A stretch of 59,303 nucleotides of DNA from a virus. This document shows positions 25,115-33,637 of this stretch, piece after piece. Under the pieces are notes generated by a model. That model saw only the letters and a program-made list of their open reading frames with translations, was not told where the DNA came from and ran no database searches. The position numbers and the translations under genes were made by a program. The number at the start of each line of letters is the position of its first letter. Position 1 is the first letter of the stretch. The DNA is taken from the IMG/VR virus record IMGVR_UViG_3300008266_000155, positions 1-59,303 of that record. One strand, 5' to 3'.

Positions 25115-25737
25115 GCCCCGCTGCCTTCCGCCATGGCCCATGGCATCGCCACGGAGCCGCGCGAGAGCCAGCCCTGCGCATCCGGCCGGTACATGCGCGC
25201 CGCGATCTCGATGCGCCCGCCTGCCGCCGCATGGCCGCGGATGTGGCACCCCTTCCAGAGCCGATCGGCCGAGGCCCCAGGCATCAGCGCCATGCAGCCC
25301 TTGATGTGCGCGGCGCCGACGCGGAGGTTGTGAGCCGGATCGCTGGCCCGCCGGCAATGCTCGTCCTTCGTCAGTTCGCGCCCGATGATGGCCGCGTGAC
25401 TGCCTCGGATGAGCTGCAGCATGCCGGTTGCCGTGCTCTTGGGGTTGCGCGCCGCCGGCCTGAACCCGGATTCCCGGGCGACGTGGAAGCGCATGACCGC
25501 GCGCGGGATGCCGGTTTCGTCGGCGACCTTGTCGACCAGCGCGACGATCGTCGGATCTGGCGCATAGCTGGCGCGCAGCGGCCGGCGGCGATCGACCGCG
25601 AGCTGCGCCGTCGGCTGGGGCGAGAAGCGCGTGGCCTCCTCGAGGATGAAAGCGCGCGCGCTCTGCGGATCGCTCTCGGATGTCGCGGGGACCGCCAGCA
25701 AGGCGGCACCCAGGACGATGACGCCGAGGCGCCGCAT
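25111..25737 (-). CDS. Exported lytic transglycosylase, SLT type
   Basis: 208 residues. A signal peptide (MRRLGVIVLGAALLAVPATS) leads to a lysozyme-like SLT domain: GIPRAVMRFHVARESGF with the catalytic Glu in RES, then GMLQLI and a later NLRVGAAHI segment. The family cleaves between MurNAc and GlcNAc, forming an anhydro ring. The start overlaps the stop of the upstream minus-strand gene. Because it sits at the end of the recombination operon and not in the lysis cassette, it may act early or at entry, but this is inference. Confidence 0.85.
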   Translation of the reverse strand: MRRLGVIVLGAALLAVPATSESDPQSARAFILEEATRFSPQPTAQLAVDRRRPLRASYAPDPTIVALVDKVADETGIPRAVMRFHVARESGFRPAARNPKSTATGMLQLIRGSHAAIIGRELTKDEHCRRASDPAHNLRVGAAHIKGCMALMPGASADRLWKGCHIRGHAAAGGRIEIAARMYRPDAQGWLSRGSVAMPWAMAEGSGA

Positions 25738-26045
25738 CACGCCGCTTCTCCGGACGCCGGCAGCACTGCGCCCGCGAGCGCCTGCTCGATCTGGCCGTGA
25801 TCGACGCGCGGCTTGCGGTAGGCTTCGCCGCCCGTGCGCGGCAGAGCGATCGACGGGAATGTCAGCGGCTTCGCGTCGATGATGGGATCGTCCGGCAGCG
25901 CCTCCTTCGACGCCATGCCGCGCGCGACCGTGACCATACGCTGAAGCTTCGCGATCTCGCTGTGATGGAACGCGATGACCTGTTCCAGATAGAGAGCATG
26001 GGTTTCGAGGTTCGCGTTCAGCGTCTCGATGTGATCGGTTCTCAT
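25737..26045 (-). CDS. Small helical protein, unknown
   Basis: 102 residues. The first 50 form a long amphipathic helix (LNANLETHALYLEQVIAFHH), the middle has a Pro-rich turn and the end is Ala/Gly-rich. No family recognised. It lies between the SbcC-like ATPase and the transglycosylase, with a TGATG-type overlap downstream. Confidence 0.6.
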   Translation of the reverse strand: MRTDHIETLNANLETHALYLEQVIAFHHSEIAKLQRMVTVARGMASKEALPDDPIIDAKPLTFPSIALPRTGGEAYRKPRVDHGQIEQALAGAVLPASGEAA

Positions 26046-26082
26046 GCTGGTGTCCCTTTCCTGATCCTGCGGGCGGGTTGAT

Positions 26083-26111
26083 GGCGCCGGCCGGCCCGCG
26101 CGACCGGCGCC
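26083..26111. repeat. Perfect hairpin between minus-strand genes
   Basis: Eight perfect pairs, GGCGCCGG with CCGGCGCC, around a 13-base loop. No T run follows on either strand, so it is not a standard terminator. Confidence 0.6.
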
Positions 26112-26119
26112 GATAGAGT

Positions 26120-27787
26120 TCAGCCCTTGATGACGCCGTCTTCGATCCAGAGAATATCACCGTACTGGCCGAGCTTCGGCAAATCAGAGCTGGCCGGATC
26201 GGTGCATGTCTGGCCGAGGAGCGCGCTGATCTTGAGCTTGATGAGCGCGTTGAACAGCTTGGCGTAGTTCTTCTTATCCAGCGCCTCGATCCCGTCGATG
26301 ATGATGAACGGCGAGCCGTCGAGCCGGGCGATGGCAATCTGCAGGATTGCGCGGATGCACAGCCGGCGGCCGGCGCTGTGGACGCCGTATGCGAACCCGT
26401 CCCATTCGAGCGTCATGTCGGGCGCGATGTTGAGCACCGGCCATTTGGCCGCCGCGCAGATCGGGTGGATGTGGTCGACGCAGAACTCCTGCAGCTTCTT
26501 GACCAGCACCTTGCGGCGCAGGCCCTCGGGCGCGAGCACCTGCTGGATCTCGCTGTTCTTCATGATCGCCGCATGCTTGCGCGCGGCCGAGAGGATCATG
26601 CGGCGCTCCTGCGCCTTCTGCACCGCCATGCGGGCGTCAGGCAGCGCCATGGCGCCGGCATCCCCGGCCGGCCGGTCCACCAGCGCCTTCAACTCGTGCG
26701 CGGCCGTCCTGGCGGCTTCCAGCGCTGACTGCGCGGTCGCCCGCTGCGCGATGGCCGTCTGCAGCGCGGCGCGGTTGTTGGCCATCTCGCCGTCGATGCG
26801 GGCGATCGTCGCGCGCACCTTCTTCAACTCGGACTCGCTGGGCGGCGACGTCGGCGCCTTCTGCAGCACCGACACGCCGGGCCCGGTCGCGTGCAGGATC
26901 AGCGCGCCGCCGCAGTGCGGGCACGGCATGGGGTTCTCGGAGGGCGGCAGCTCGACCGCTCGCTTGTCGGCTTCCAGCTTGCGCGTCAGCTCCTCGCACG
27001 CTTTGACCGCCTCCTTGGCGAGATCGTATGCGACCTCGCGCTCGGCGACCGTGGACGCGATGTCGGAGAGCCGGCTGACTTCCGCCTGATCGATGGCCGT
27101 GGCGGCGACCGCCTTTTCTAGATCGGCCTGGGCGATGACGATGGCGTTCTCGATGTCGTCGACCGACATCTTGATGTCGTCGGGCGTCATCTCGTCCATG
27201 CGCCATGTGGCGCCAATGTTGGAGCCCCAGCGCTTCTGGCCTGTGATCTCCTCCCAGCCGCCCTTGAGCTTCGTGCCCGATGCGATCGCTTCCTTGTACG
27301 AGGCATCCCAGCCGCTCGCCTCGATGGCCGCCCATATCTTCTCGGCCATGGGCTCGCTGACGCCGAAGTCGGCGACCGCGGCTTTCAGATCGTCGATCGT
27401 CGGCCGCGCCTTGATGTGCTGGCCGAGCTGCTGGATCGCGTCATCGCGTGCCATGTCGGCGATCGATTCCAGCCCGGCCGCGATCGGCGAGAGCTTGGGC
27501 GCGACGCCTTCGACATAGATCTCAGCCTTGGGGAATGCGAGCCGCACCAGCCCGTCAGGCCCGTCGACGCGGATGCTGCCGGCTTCTTCGCCGCGCCGCA
27601 CCAGCTCGATCGCGGTGGCCTTGGTGAAGCCCGGCGGGAGCTTATTGCCGGTGGCCGCCAGCGCGACGCCCTGCAGCAGGCTCGATTTGCCGGCGCCGTT
27701 GAGCCCGGCGACGAGCACGATCGGCCCGCCATCGATGTCGGCGCGCTCGACGGCCCTGAAATTGCGCACGGTGATCTTGAGTGTCAT
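26120..27787 (-). CDS. SbcC/Rad50-like AAA ATPase with zinc hook
   Basis: 555 residues, starting at MTLKITVRNF with good AGGA/AGGGA signals just upstream. Walker A is GLNGAGKSS at 28-36. A helical middle part leads to CPHC at 289-292, matching the CxxC zinc hook of Rad50/SbcC proteins. A second helical arm and a C-terminal domain follow, with FIIIDGIEALDKK as Walker B near residues 505-517. Such ATPases tether DNA ends and drive a nuclease. No SbcD-type nuclease is adjacent; the RecB-like nuclease upstream in the same operon could be the partner. Confidence 0.8.
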   Translation of the reverse strand: MTLKITVRNFRAVERADIDGGPIVLVAGLNGAGKSSLLQGVALAATGNKLPPGFTKATAIELVRRGEEAGSIRVDGPDGLVRLAFPKAEIYVEGVAPKLSPIAAGLESIADMARDDAIQQLGQHIKARPTIDDLKAAVADFGVSEPMAEKIWAAIEASGWDASYKEAIASGTKLKGGWEEITGQKRWGSNIGATWRMDEMTPDDIKMSVDDIENAIVIAQADLEKAVAATAIDQAEVSRLSDIASTVAEREVAYDLAKEAVKACEELTRKLEADKRAVELPPSENPMPCPHCGGALILHATGPGVSVLQKAPTSPPSESELKKVRATIARIDGEMANNRAALQTAIAQRATAQSALEAARTAAHELKALVDRPAGDAGAMALPDARMAVQKAQERRMILSAARKHAAIMKNSEIQQVLAPEGLRRKVLVKKLQEFCVDHIHPICAAAKWPVLNIAPDMTLEWDGFAYGVHSAGRRLCIRAILQIAIARLDGSPFIIIDGIEALDKKNYAKLFNALIKLKISALLGQTCTDPASSDLPKLGQYGDILWIEDGVIKG

Positions 27788-27814
27788 CGGTCCCTGTCCT
27801 GTCGCGAGGATGGT

Positions 27815-27840
27815 GACGGCGGGCACCAGCGCCCGCCGTC
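27815..27840. repeat. Perfect hairpin before the ATPase gene
   Basis: Ten perfect pairs, GACGGCGGGC with GCCCGCCGTC, around a 6-base loop, between two minus-strand genes and just ahead of the ATPase ribosome binding site. No T run. Confidence 0.65.
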
Positions 27841-27856
27841 GTGTCTCAATCGGAGA

Positions 27857-29149
27857 CTAGCTATTGCCGCCGAACACGTCAATTTCGCCGTCGTCGACCG
27901 GCGCTGCAGCCTTCGCAGCAGCGCGCTCGGCCGCCTTGGCGCGCTTCCGCACGACCTCGGTGTAGCCGTAGGCGGTGTCGAGCACGGCGCGCGGCATGGC
28001 CTGAATGCGATCGGCCCACTCGTCGGTCACCGCGTCGAGCTGCGCCAGGGTGGTGACGTCTTGCAGCGCCTTGGCGAACGCCGCGAGGATGTTGCGCTGG
28101 CCGTCGGTGAACCCGTCCTCGCCGACCGGCTCGGCCGCCTCGTCGACCTCGCCCGTCTCCGGATCGTGGGGAACTTCGTTTGCCGGTTCGGTCGAACGAG
28201 TTTCCCTTGACGGCTCCTCTGCCGCCTTCACCGGCTCCTTCGGCGCGTCGGCTTTCGGCTCGGCTTTGGCCGCGCGCGGCGTCCGCTTCCTGCCTTCCGC
28301 TGCTTCGGCCGCCTTGTCTGCGGTGATCTCGGCCGCGTCTTCCAGCGACGGATAGACCTCGTCGGGCGACAGAAACCCCTCCTTGATGCCGCGCATTTCG
28401 GAGTAGACCCGGGCGAGGTTCTGCACGGTCCAATCTTTCTCGGCGCGGCCGACGACCGCTTCGACGCGCTTCATGTCGATCGCGGCCTCGGCCAGCACCT
28501 GATTGATGAAGCCCCAGGCGCGCTCGCGGTTGTCGGGATCGTTGAACTTGCGCACCAGCGACTTCTTGGCCTCCTCGATCGCGAAGGTGGCCAGCGAGCC
28601 GAGCGCGTTCAGCACGACGTTGCGGATCGCCTTCGAGACGGCAATCTGGAACACCATGTCGGCGGCGCGCTCGCTGTCATACTTGCCGCCGATGTTCTGC
28701 TTGATGCGCTGCTGGAACAGGCGCGAGAGCGACGTTCCGCGTTCGAGATCCACGAACCACGCCTTGATGATGATGTGGGTCGGCGTCTGCTGCACATCGC
28801 AGTCCACGCTGCAGTTGCCGTAGAGCTGGACCAGATCGTTCGCCAGCTTGATCGTGCCGCCTTCGACTAGCGTCTTGCGGCCGTTCGCCTTGTCGTTGAC
28901 CTCCCAGCTATAGGTGTACCCTTCGCCGAACTCAGCGCAGTAGCGTTTCAGCTCGGCGAGGATGCTGCCCATCTGGCGCGGCACCGCGACCTTGCGGGCA
29001 GTGACCTCGCGGGCGCCGGCGTTGATGAGGGTGGCACCGCCGAATGGCGTGTCCTGCACGGCCGGCACCTGATTGGCGCCGGTATCCCATGCGTTCGGGC
29101 GGGAGAACTCCGGCTCGGCGAGCGCGGGCATGTTCATACGGTCTTCCAT
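27857..29149 (-). CDS. Putative recombination or single-strand annealing protein
   Basis: 430 residues. A globular N-terminal region (about 45-260) contains GGTIKLANDLVQLYGN, IIIKAWFVDLERG and GGKYDSERAADMVFQIAVSK. A long Ala/Glu/Pro-rich linker and an acidic C-terminal tail ending DGEIDVFGGNS follow; such acidic tails are common in proteins that hand DNA to partners. Its place between exonucleases and an SbcC-like ATPase suggests a strand annealing role, but I do not recognise RecT, Erf or Sak signatures. Operator C lies about 35 bases before the start. Confidence 0.55.
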   Translation of the reverse strand: MEDRMNMPALAEPEFSRPNAWDTGANQVPAVQDTPFGGATLINAGAREVTARKVAVPRQMGSILAELKRYCAEFGEGYTYSWEVNDKANGRKTLVEGGTIKLANDLVQLYGNCSVDCDVQQTPTHIIIKAWFVDLERGTSLSRLFQQRIKQNIGGKYDSERAADMVFQIAVSKAIRNVVLNALGSLATFAIEEAKKSLVRKFNDPDNRERAWGFINQVLAEAAIDMKRVEAVVGRAEKDWTVQNLARVYSEMRGIKEGFLSPDEVYPSLEDAAEITADKAAEAAEGRKRTPRAAKAEPKADAPKEPVKAAEEPSRETRSTEPANEVPHDPETGEVDEAAEPVGEDGFTDGQRNILAAFAKALQDVTTLAQLDAVTDEWADRIQAMPRAVLDTAYGYTEVVRKRAKAAERAAAKAAAPVDDGEIDVFGGNS

Positions 29150-29183
29150 GATCCTGATCCTTCTGTGGTGGTGGTCAGATTGC

Positions 29184-29200
29184 CGTCTCTTTATGTGACA
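29184..29200 (-). promoter_or_regulatory. Operator copy C, 17-bp imperfect inverted repeat
   Basis: On the minus strand it reads TGTCACATAAAGAGACG, matching the pattern TGTCnC-N5-GnGACA. It overlaps the stop codon of the DUF2829 gene and lies upstream of the recombination-protein gene, so it could control an internal promoter of this operon. No good -35 box is visible. Confidence 0.55.
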
Positions 29201-29631
29201 ACTTGCCAGTCGTCCGCAAGCATGTCGGTCTGCGAGGCGAGCCAGCCGATGACGATGCTGCCGTCGGCCGCGCGCATGTCGATGTGCGGCAGGATGGCAA
29301 TCGTGTCGGGGGCGGGATCCTCAGTCGCGCGCGCCAGCGCCGCACCGGAGCGCGCCTGCATAGAGCTGATCGTGCTGCCGGGCGTCAGCGCCAGCCACAT
29401 GCCCTTGCCGTTCCAACCGGCGCGGGCGACGCGCTCGCCTGCCTTGAGCGCCGCGATGGCGTGGCCGAACGACATGGCCGTGATCGGCTGATAGTCGCGC
29501 AGGAACACCGCGTCGGGGCACCACGACGAATAGCCGTCCTGATAGGTCAGGCGCCAGCCGGGCCCCTGCTGGGCATGATATTCCGGCCAAGCCGTGACGA
29601 GCTTCGTGCTGTAGAATTTTGCGGACGCCAT
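29191..29631 (-). CDS. DUF2829-family protein
   Basis: 146 residues. The C-terminal part carries the family hallmark MSFGHAIAALKAGERVARAG followed by WNGKGMWL (about residues 52-80), as in PF11195. The N-terminal 50 residues (WRLTYQDGYSSWCPDAVF) are a common partner segment in phages. The molecular function is unknown. The start overlaps the stop of the DnaQ-like gene by one base (TGATG). Confidence 0.8.
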   Translation of the reverse strand: MASAKFYSTKLVTAWPEYHAQQGPGWRLTYQDGYSSWCPDAVFLRDYQPITAMSFGHAIAALKAGERVARAGWNGKGMWLALTPGSTISSMQARSGAALARATEDPAPDTIAILPHIDMRAADGSIVIGWLASQTDMLADDWQVVT

Positions 29632-30305
29632 CAGAACACGCCCTCCTCGTCGGATGCCGTCATCGGCACCATGGTTGGCACCGGCTTCGCGGTCGGGCCC
29701 TTCTTCGATGCTTCGACCCCGGCCACGCCGACCGGCTGGACGCCGAGCTGCATCAGCGCCAGGACGACGTCGCGCGTGGCGAGGCAGTCGTCGAGCGCCC
29801 CGTGCGCGGCGGTATGCTCGCGCCCGCAGAGCGCCTTGACCGCCTCCGTCAGCTTCGGCGCCTTCGACTTGCCGTTCTTGTCGACCGCCTTGGCGTGCGG
29901 CCGGGCCGCCGCCATGACCTCGAACACCGGCAGACTGTCGAACCGATCGGGATGGCCGCAGCGGCGGCGCGCGCCGCGCAGCAGCTTGAGATCGAACCGG
30001 GCCGAGTAGCCGATGTAGGTAGTGGCCTGCTCCCACATGGCATCGAGGCTCGCCAGCGCGAGCGCCATATCGACGCCCTCGTCGACCAGCTTGTCGAAGG
30101 TGATGCCGTGGACGGCGTATGCGCCCTCCTCGATCTCGGTGAATCCCTTCGGCGCGATGAGGTGGTCGAGCTGGGAGACGATGCGCAGGTCGGGCCCCTC
30201 GCAGAGCAAGGCGCCGAGCTGGATGATGTGCGGCTGCCGCGGATCGTCGGCCGCGCAGTCGAAGCGGGGCATCCCGCTGGTTTCGGTGTCCACAATCAGA
30301 AACAT
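29631..30305 (-). CDS. DnaQ-like 3'-5' exonuclease (DEDDh)
   Basis: 224 residues from MFLIVDTETSG. Exo I is DTET with Asp7 and Glu9; Exo II lies around YIGYSARFDLKLL; Exo III is HGALDDCLATRDV with the active-site His and Asp. DEDDh enzymes remove nucleotides from 3' ends. Next to a RecB-like nuclease and an SbcC-like ATPase it probably trims DNA during recombination or repair. No polymerase is encoded in the window, so a proofreading role would need the host enzyme. Confidence 0.85.
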   Translation of the reverse strand: MFLIVDTETSGMPRFDCAADDPRQPHIIQLGALLCEGPDLRIVSQLDHLIAPKGFTEIEEGAYAVHGITFDKLVDEGVDMALALASLDAMWEQATTYIGYSARFDLKLLRGARRRCGHPDRFDSLPVFEVMAAARPHAKAVDKNGKSKAPKLTEAVKALCGREHTAAHGALDDCLATRDVVLALMQLGVQPVGVAGVEASKKGPTAKPVPTMVPMTASDEEGVF

Positions 30306-30307
30306 GG

Positions 30308-31132
30308 TCAGTCGTCCTTTCGGGCTAAGGGGCACCAGCTCGTATGTGCGGCTGGGCAGAAACGGTCGCCGCACATCGCGGAGGCCGGATTGGCAAGGAA
30401 GGATTCGCGGTCGCCGCTGATCTTGAACTGCGACAGGTCGCGGGCGATGGCCTGCAAGGTGGTTTCGGCCTGCTGCTCGCAGACCGCGACGTCATAGGTC
30501 TTGGTCAGCACCGGCGGCTGGGCTTTGCGCAGCGGCACGCGCTTCACGAAGTCTTCGAGCACGTCGCCGACAGGCTCGCCATGGGCGCGGAGGAGCCGGC
30601 TGTAGGCGCCATACTGCGCGAAGTTGGCGCGCTGCTGCTTCCCGGTCTTGACGTCGCGCAGCCGGCGCGGGCGCGCGACGACGAGATCTTGCTGGCCGGA
30701 CAGGATCAGCCCCGTCGGGTGCCGCGCCTTCAAGCGCCGCTCGACCACGACAGGCTCGACATAGTGGCCGACCTGATCGCGATAGGCGCGGGCCAGGCGG
30801 CGAACCTGCATCTGCGCGTCGGAGAGATCCGGGCTGACCTCGTCGTAGTTGACCCCGTCAGCCTCGGCCATGCGGGTTTCCAGCTCGGCCATGCCGGCGT
30901 CAATGCTGTGCTGCAGCGGCGGCAGCTCGTCATGGTCCAGCTTGTGCTGCATGTCGGCCGCGACCGCGCTATGCGTGCCGGAGCCGATCAGGGCGCCGAT
31001 GTTCTGCGGGATCGAGCGCACGGTATAGCCGGCGATCGCCAGCAGCCCGGAGAGCTGCTGCGCGGCCCAACGGCGCGGGCAGTCGCTGTATCCGGTCAGG
31101 CTCGAGGCCCGCACGGTAAGGTCATCTGACAT
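30308..31132 (-). CDS. PD-(D/E)XK exonuclease with Fe-S cluster, Cas4/RecB-like
   Basis: 274 residues. Four Cys are placed as in Cas4/AddB iron-sulphur nucleases: Cys18 near the start (GYSDCPRRW) and Cys254, Cys259 and Cys267 at the end. The catalytic core is SGQQDLVV followed by LRDVKTGKQ, the GxxD...DxK pattern. Such enzymes resect DNA ends. It is the first gene of the leftward operon and operator B lies 20 bases upstream, so it is probably under repressor control. Confidence 0.85.
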   Translation of the reverse strand: MSDDLTVRASSLTGYSDCPRRWAAQQLSGLLAIAGYTVRSIPQNIGALIGSGTHSAVAADMQHKLDHDELPPLQHSIDAGMAELETRMAEADGVNYDEVSPDLSDAQMQVRRLARAYRDQVGHYVEPVVVERRLKARHPTGLILSGQQDLVVARPRRLRDVKTGKQQRANFAQYGAYSRLLRAHGEPVGDVLEDFVKRVPLRKAQPPVLTKTYDVAVCEQQAETTLQAIARDLSQFKISGDRESFLANPASAMCGDRFCPAAHTSWCPLARKDD

Positions 31133-31151
31133 CGGGTGGCCGCGTCCTATG

Positions 31152-31168
31152 TGTCACCGAAAGAGACA
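31152..31168 (+). promoter_or_regulatory. Operator copy B, 17-bp inverted repeat
   Basis: TGTCACCGAAAGAGACA: half sites TGTCAC and GAGACA with a 5-base spacer. On the minus strand, TTGACT and a 17-base spacer precede a weak CCTTGT -10 that ends in the operator, so a bound repressor would block transcription of the nuclease operon. Confidence 0.65.
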
Positions 31169-31210
31169 AGGCACGAGCCGGGCCGGCAAGTCAAGGCTGT
31201 GGACGGCTCA

Positions 31211-31239
31211 TTGACAGCGCCCCCGGGCGGTGGTTACGG
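31211..31239 (+). promoter_or_regulatory. Candidate rightward promoter for the HTH operon
   Basis: TTGACA at 31211-31216, a 17-base spacer, then TTACGG at 31234-31239. The -35 is a perfect consensus and the -10 is weak. It lies 36 bases before the HTH gene start, about 43 bases beyond operator B. Confidence 0.5.
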
Positions 31240-31275
31240 ATTGAGACATTCTGCCACCATAGGAGACGATGGGCG

Positions 31276-31506
31276 ATGTCCGACGACAAAGACCCGGCCC
31301 TCATCGAGAGCCATACCGCCATGCTCGCCAAGATCGGCAGCGGCCAGCAGGTCGCGCAGCGGCTGGGCAACGGCATCACCGACAAGATGGTCCGTCAGTG
31401 GCGCTGGCGCGGCAGGATCCCGTACCGCTGGCGCCCGTTCGTCGTGGCGTACCTGCAGCGCGAGGGCTTCCGGGTGCCGAAGACCTTCATCATGGAATCG
31501 AAGTGA
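31276..31506 (+). CDS. Small HTH regulator, Cro/YdaS-like
   Basis: 76 residues, with AGGAG 10 bases before the ATG. Residues 15-45 ([20 protein letters not shown], then [15 protein letters not shown]) are a helix-turn-helix of the Cro/YdaS type with an IPxRW motif. It is first in the rightward operon and divergent from the nuclease operon, with operator B between: the classic place for a phage repressor. Binding to the 17-bp operators is inference. It overlaps the GapR-like gene by one base (TGATG). Confidence 0.7.
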   Translation: MSDDKDPALIESHTAMLAKIGSGQQVAQRLGNGITDKMVRQWRWRGRIPYRWRPFVVAYLQREGFRVPKTFIMESK

Positions 31507-31997
31507 TGGACGACCTCATCCAGGGCGGCCAGCTCAAGTCCGTCGTCGAGCGCATCGAGCGCTTGGACGAGGAAAAGAGGACGATCAGCGAGGACATCAA
31601 GGAGGTTTACCACGAGGCCCGCGCCAACGGTTACGACGTCAAGGTGCTGCGCAAGGCGATCGCGCTGCGCAAGCGCGACATCAACGAGCGCCGCGAGGAG
31701 GAGGCCATTCTCGACCTCTACATGCAGGCACTCGGCGAGGAGCGCGACGTGGCGCCCGCGCCGCCACCGCGCGTCGGCATGAGCGCGAAGCCCACCAAGC
31801 TTGAGAAGGCCGCCGCCGCGCTGGCGCAGACCCTCAACGAGCACGGCGGCAGCATGGAGGTGGTCGCGGGCGAAGGCTCGGTGTTCGCCGCTGCTGGCGA
31901 GGCAGCCAAGGCCGCCGGCGCTGACGTCAAGATCACGGTGGTCAAGCGGCCGCCAGAGCGCGACAGCGACCCGTTCGGCGAGGGGCTGGCGGAATGA
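31506..31997 (+). CDS. GapR-family (DUF2312) DNA-binding protein with C-terminal extension
   Basis: 163 residues. Residues 1-80 match GapR (PF10073): [18 protein letters not shown], then [15 protein letters not shown] and [11 protein letters not shown]. GapR proteins of Alphaproteobacteria clamp overtwisted DNA ahead of replication and transcription forks and are normally about 90 residues. The extra 75 residues here include an Ala-rich helix and a Gly/Val-rich part. This is the best clue to an alphaproteobacterial host. The protein may alter host chromosome topology. Confidence 0.85.
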   Translation: MDDLIQGGQLKSVVERIERLDEEKRTISEDIKEVYHEARANGYDVKVLRKAIALRKRDINERREEEAILDLYMQALGEERDVAPAPPPRVGMSAKPTKLEKAAAALAQTLNEHGGSMEVVAGEGSVFAAAGEAAKAAGADVKITVVKRPPERDSDPFGEGLAE

Positions 31998-32623
31998 CCC
32001 ACCACACCCTCACCGCCTCCGTGCCGACCCACCTCTACGGCTTGGTGGACATGCACATCCTGACGGGCTTCGAGAGCCCGATCGGCGCGGCGTTCGAGCC
32101 CTGTGTTGTGATCGGCGTGACCAGCCGGCCGAGCCGCGCGCTGCACTTCGAGATCCTGTGCGAGAGCGGCGCGAAGTGGGCGAACATCCCGCTCCACATG
32201 CTGCGCTGGGAGAAGCCGACGGTCGAGGCGCCGCCGCACCCGCTGCATGAGCTGCAGGCGTGGGACTGCCATGGCTGGGACTTCGCGGCGTTCAAGCTCG
32301 ACTATCTGTTCGAGATGGGATGCACGATCCTGACGCCGCGCAAGCAGGCGATCGACGGCCACTATTGGTTTACGGTCGATCACACCGACAACGGGTTCTC
32401 GCTCTACCCGCCCGAGCACAAGAACTACAATCTGATCCTGCTGGAAGACGGCAGCGGCCAGATCGCGGCGATGCCGAACAACCGGATCCGGTGGAAGGAC
32501 CATTCGTTCTGCCGGCCCGGGCCGCTGCCGCCCTATCGCGTGATGCCCGAGACGACGTGGCACGCCGAGCAGGGCCCGACGAACCCGCAGGACAGCGCGT
32601 TCACGCAGGACAGCGACGCATGA
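31994..32623 (+). CDS. Unknown soluble protein
   Basis: 209 residues, rich in Trp, His and Pro. An N-terminal beta-rich part is followed by a segment with [17 protein letters not shown] around 130-150. No catalytic motif or family recognised. It overlaps both neighbours by 4 bases, so it is translated with the GapR-like protein and the adenine methylase. Confidence 0.65.
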   Translation: MTHHTLTASVPTHLYGLVDMHILTGFESPIGAAFEPCVVIGVTSRPSRALHFEILCESGAKWANIPLHMLRWEKPTVEAPPHPLHELQAWDCHGWDFAAFKLDYLFEMGCTILTPRKQAIDGHYWFTVDHTDNGFSLYPPEHKNYNLILLEDGSGQIAAMPNNRIRWKDHSFCRPGPLPPYRVMPETTWHAEQGPTNPQDSAFTQDSDA

Positions 32624-33189
32624 CCTGGGCGCTCGGCAATCTCCGGCCGCTGTCCTACGACCTGATCGTGATCGACCCGCCATGGTCGTTCGTGAATTAT
32701 AGCGCGGCCGGCGAGAGCAAAGGCCCGGCCGCGCAGTACGACACGCTGTCGTGCGAGGAGATTGCCGAGCGCTTCCCGGTTGGCCAGCTCGCGGGTGGCG
32801 ACTGCCTGCTGCTGTGCTGGGCGACGCAGGCGTTGATGGACCGGCAAATCGATTGCGTGAAGCGCTGGGGCTTCGCCTACAGATCGTTCTTCTCATGGGA
32901 AAAGGTCTTCGAGAGCGGCAAGCCCGCGGTCGGCACCGGCTACCGCGTCCGCTCGATGGCCGAGCCGATCATCGTGGCCACCATCGGCGAGCCCAAGCAC
33001 AAGGCGTTCCCCGGCCTGTTCAAGGGGATCCGGCGCGAGCACAGCCGCAAGCCGGAGAGCTTCTACGAGCTGGTCGAGGACCGATGCCCGAAACTGTTTC
33101 GCCGCGCCGACATCTTCGCGCGGCAGACCCGGCCCGGCTGGGAGAGCTTTGGAAATGAAGCCACGAAATTCGACGCGAGGGCAGCATGA
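32620..33189 (+). CDS. MT-A70 family DNA adenine methyltransferase
   Basis: 189 residues. The catalytic DPPW motif lies at 19-22 (LIVIDPPWSF), followed by QYDTLSCEEI and LLLCWATQALMD; the end has GIRREHSRKPESFYELVE and the typical ADIFARQTRPGWESFGNE. MT-A70 phage enzymes methylate adenine N6 in DNA and usually protect from restriction. Start from ATG 32620; longer upstream extensions run in other genes. This is a second adenine methylase besides that in the giant protein. Confidence 0.9.
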   Translation: MTWALGNLRPLSYDLIVIDPPWSFVNYSAAGESKGPAAQYDTLSCEEIAERFPVGQLAGGDCLLLCWATQALMDRQIDCVKRWGFAYRSFFSWEKVFESGKPAVGTGYRVRSMAEPIIVATIGEPKHKAFPGLFKGIRREHSRKPESFYELVEDRCPKLFRRADIFARQTRPGWESFGNEATKFDARAA

Positions 33190-33452
33190 CCTTGACGATG
33201 ACGCTTCTGACGCACTGCCGGAGCTGCGGGCGCGTGTTCCCGCAGCAGAGAGCGAAGGCCCATGGGCTGATGTGCCGCGGCGGGCCGGAGATGCAGTTCC
33301 CGGCCACGCAGGATCAGGTGGACGCCTACGAGGCCGCGCGCCTGGCGGAATCGGTCGAGCAAGAGCGCATCGCCGCCGGCCCGGTCCCGCCCCCGCCGAG
33401 GAGGCGCCGACGCCGTGGCAACAATACGATCAGGATCGTCGGCGCCGAGTGA
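33186..33452 (+). CDS. Small zinc-finger-like protein
   Basis: 88 residues. HCRSCGRVFPQQRAKAHGLM then C gives a CxxC...H...C pattern that could bind zinc. The C-terminus has a PPPPRRRRRR run, probably nucleic-acid binding. It is coupled to the methylase (ATGA) and to the next gene (TGATG). Confidence 0.6.
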   Translation: MTLTMTLLTHCRSCGRVFPQQRAKAHGLMCRGGPEMQFPATQDQVDAYEAARLAESVEQERIAAGPVPPPPRRRRRRGNNTIRIVGAE

Positions 33453-33637
33453 TGGAGCTGATCGACAACCTGAGCCCGCACCAGCGCGCGATGGTTGCCG
33501 AGTATGGATGGAACGTCGTGTGGTCGCTGATGCGACGCGGCGCGCGAACGCCCGAATTGCTTGAGAGCTGCTGCCGGCAGCACCGGCTGGACAACGAGAT
33601 GGCGAAGGGACTGACCGATGACGACGATCGAATTTGA
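33452..33637 (+). CDS. Small helical protein, unknown
   Basis: 61 residues: an N-terminal helical segment with MVAEYGWNVVWSLMRRG, a CC pair, and an acidic end (LTDDDDRI). The start overlaps the upstream stop; the end overlaps the next gene by 20 bases. Tight packing supports it being real. Confidence 0.55.
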   Translation: MELIDNLSPHQRAMVAEYGWNVVWSLMRRGARTPELLESCCRQHRLDNEMAKGLTDDDDRI

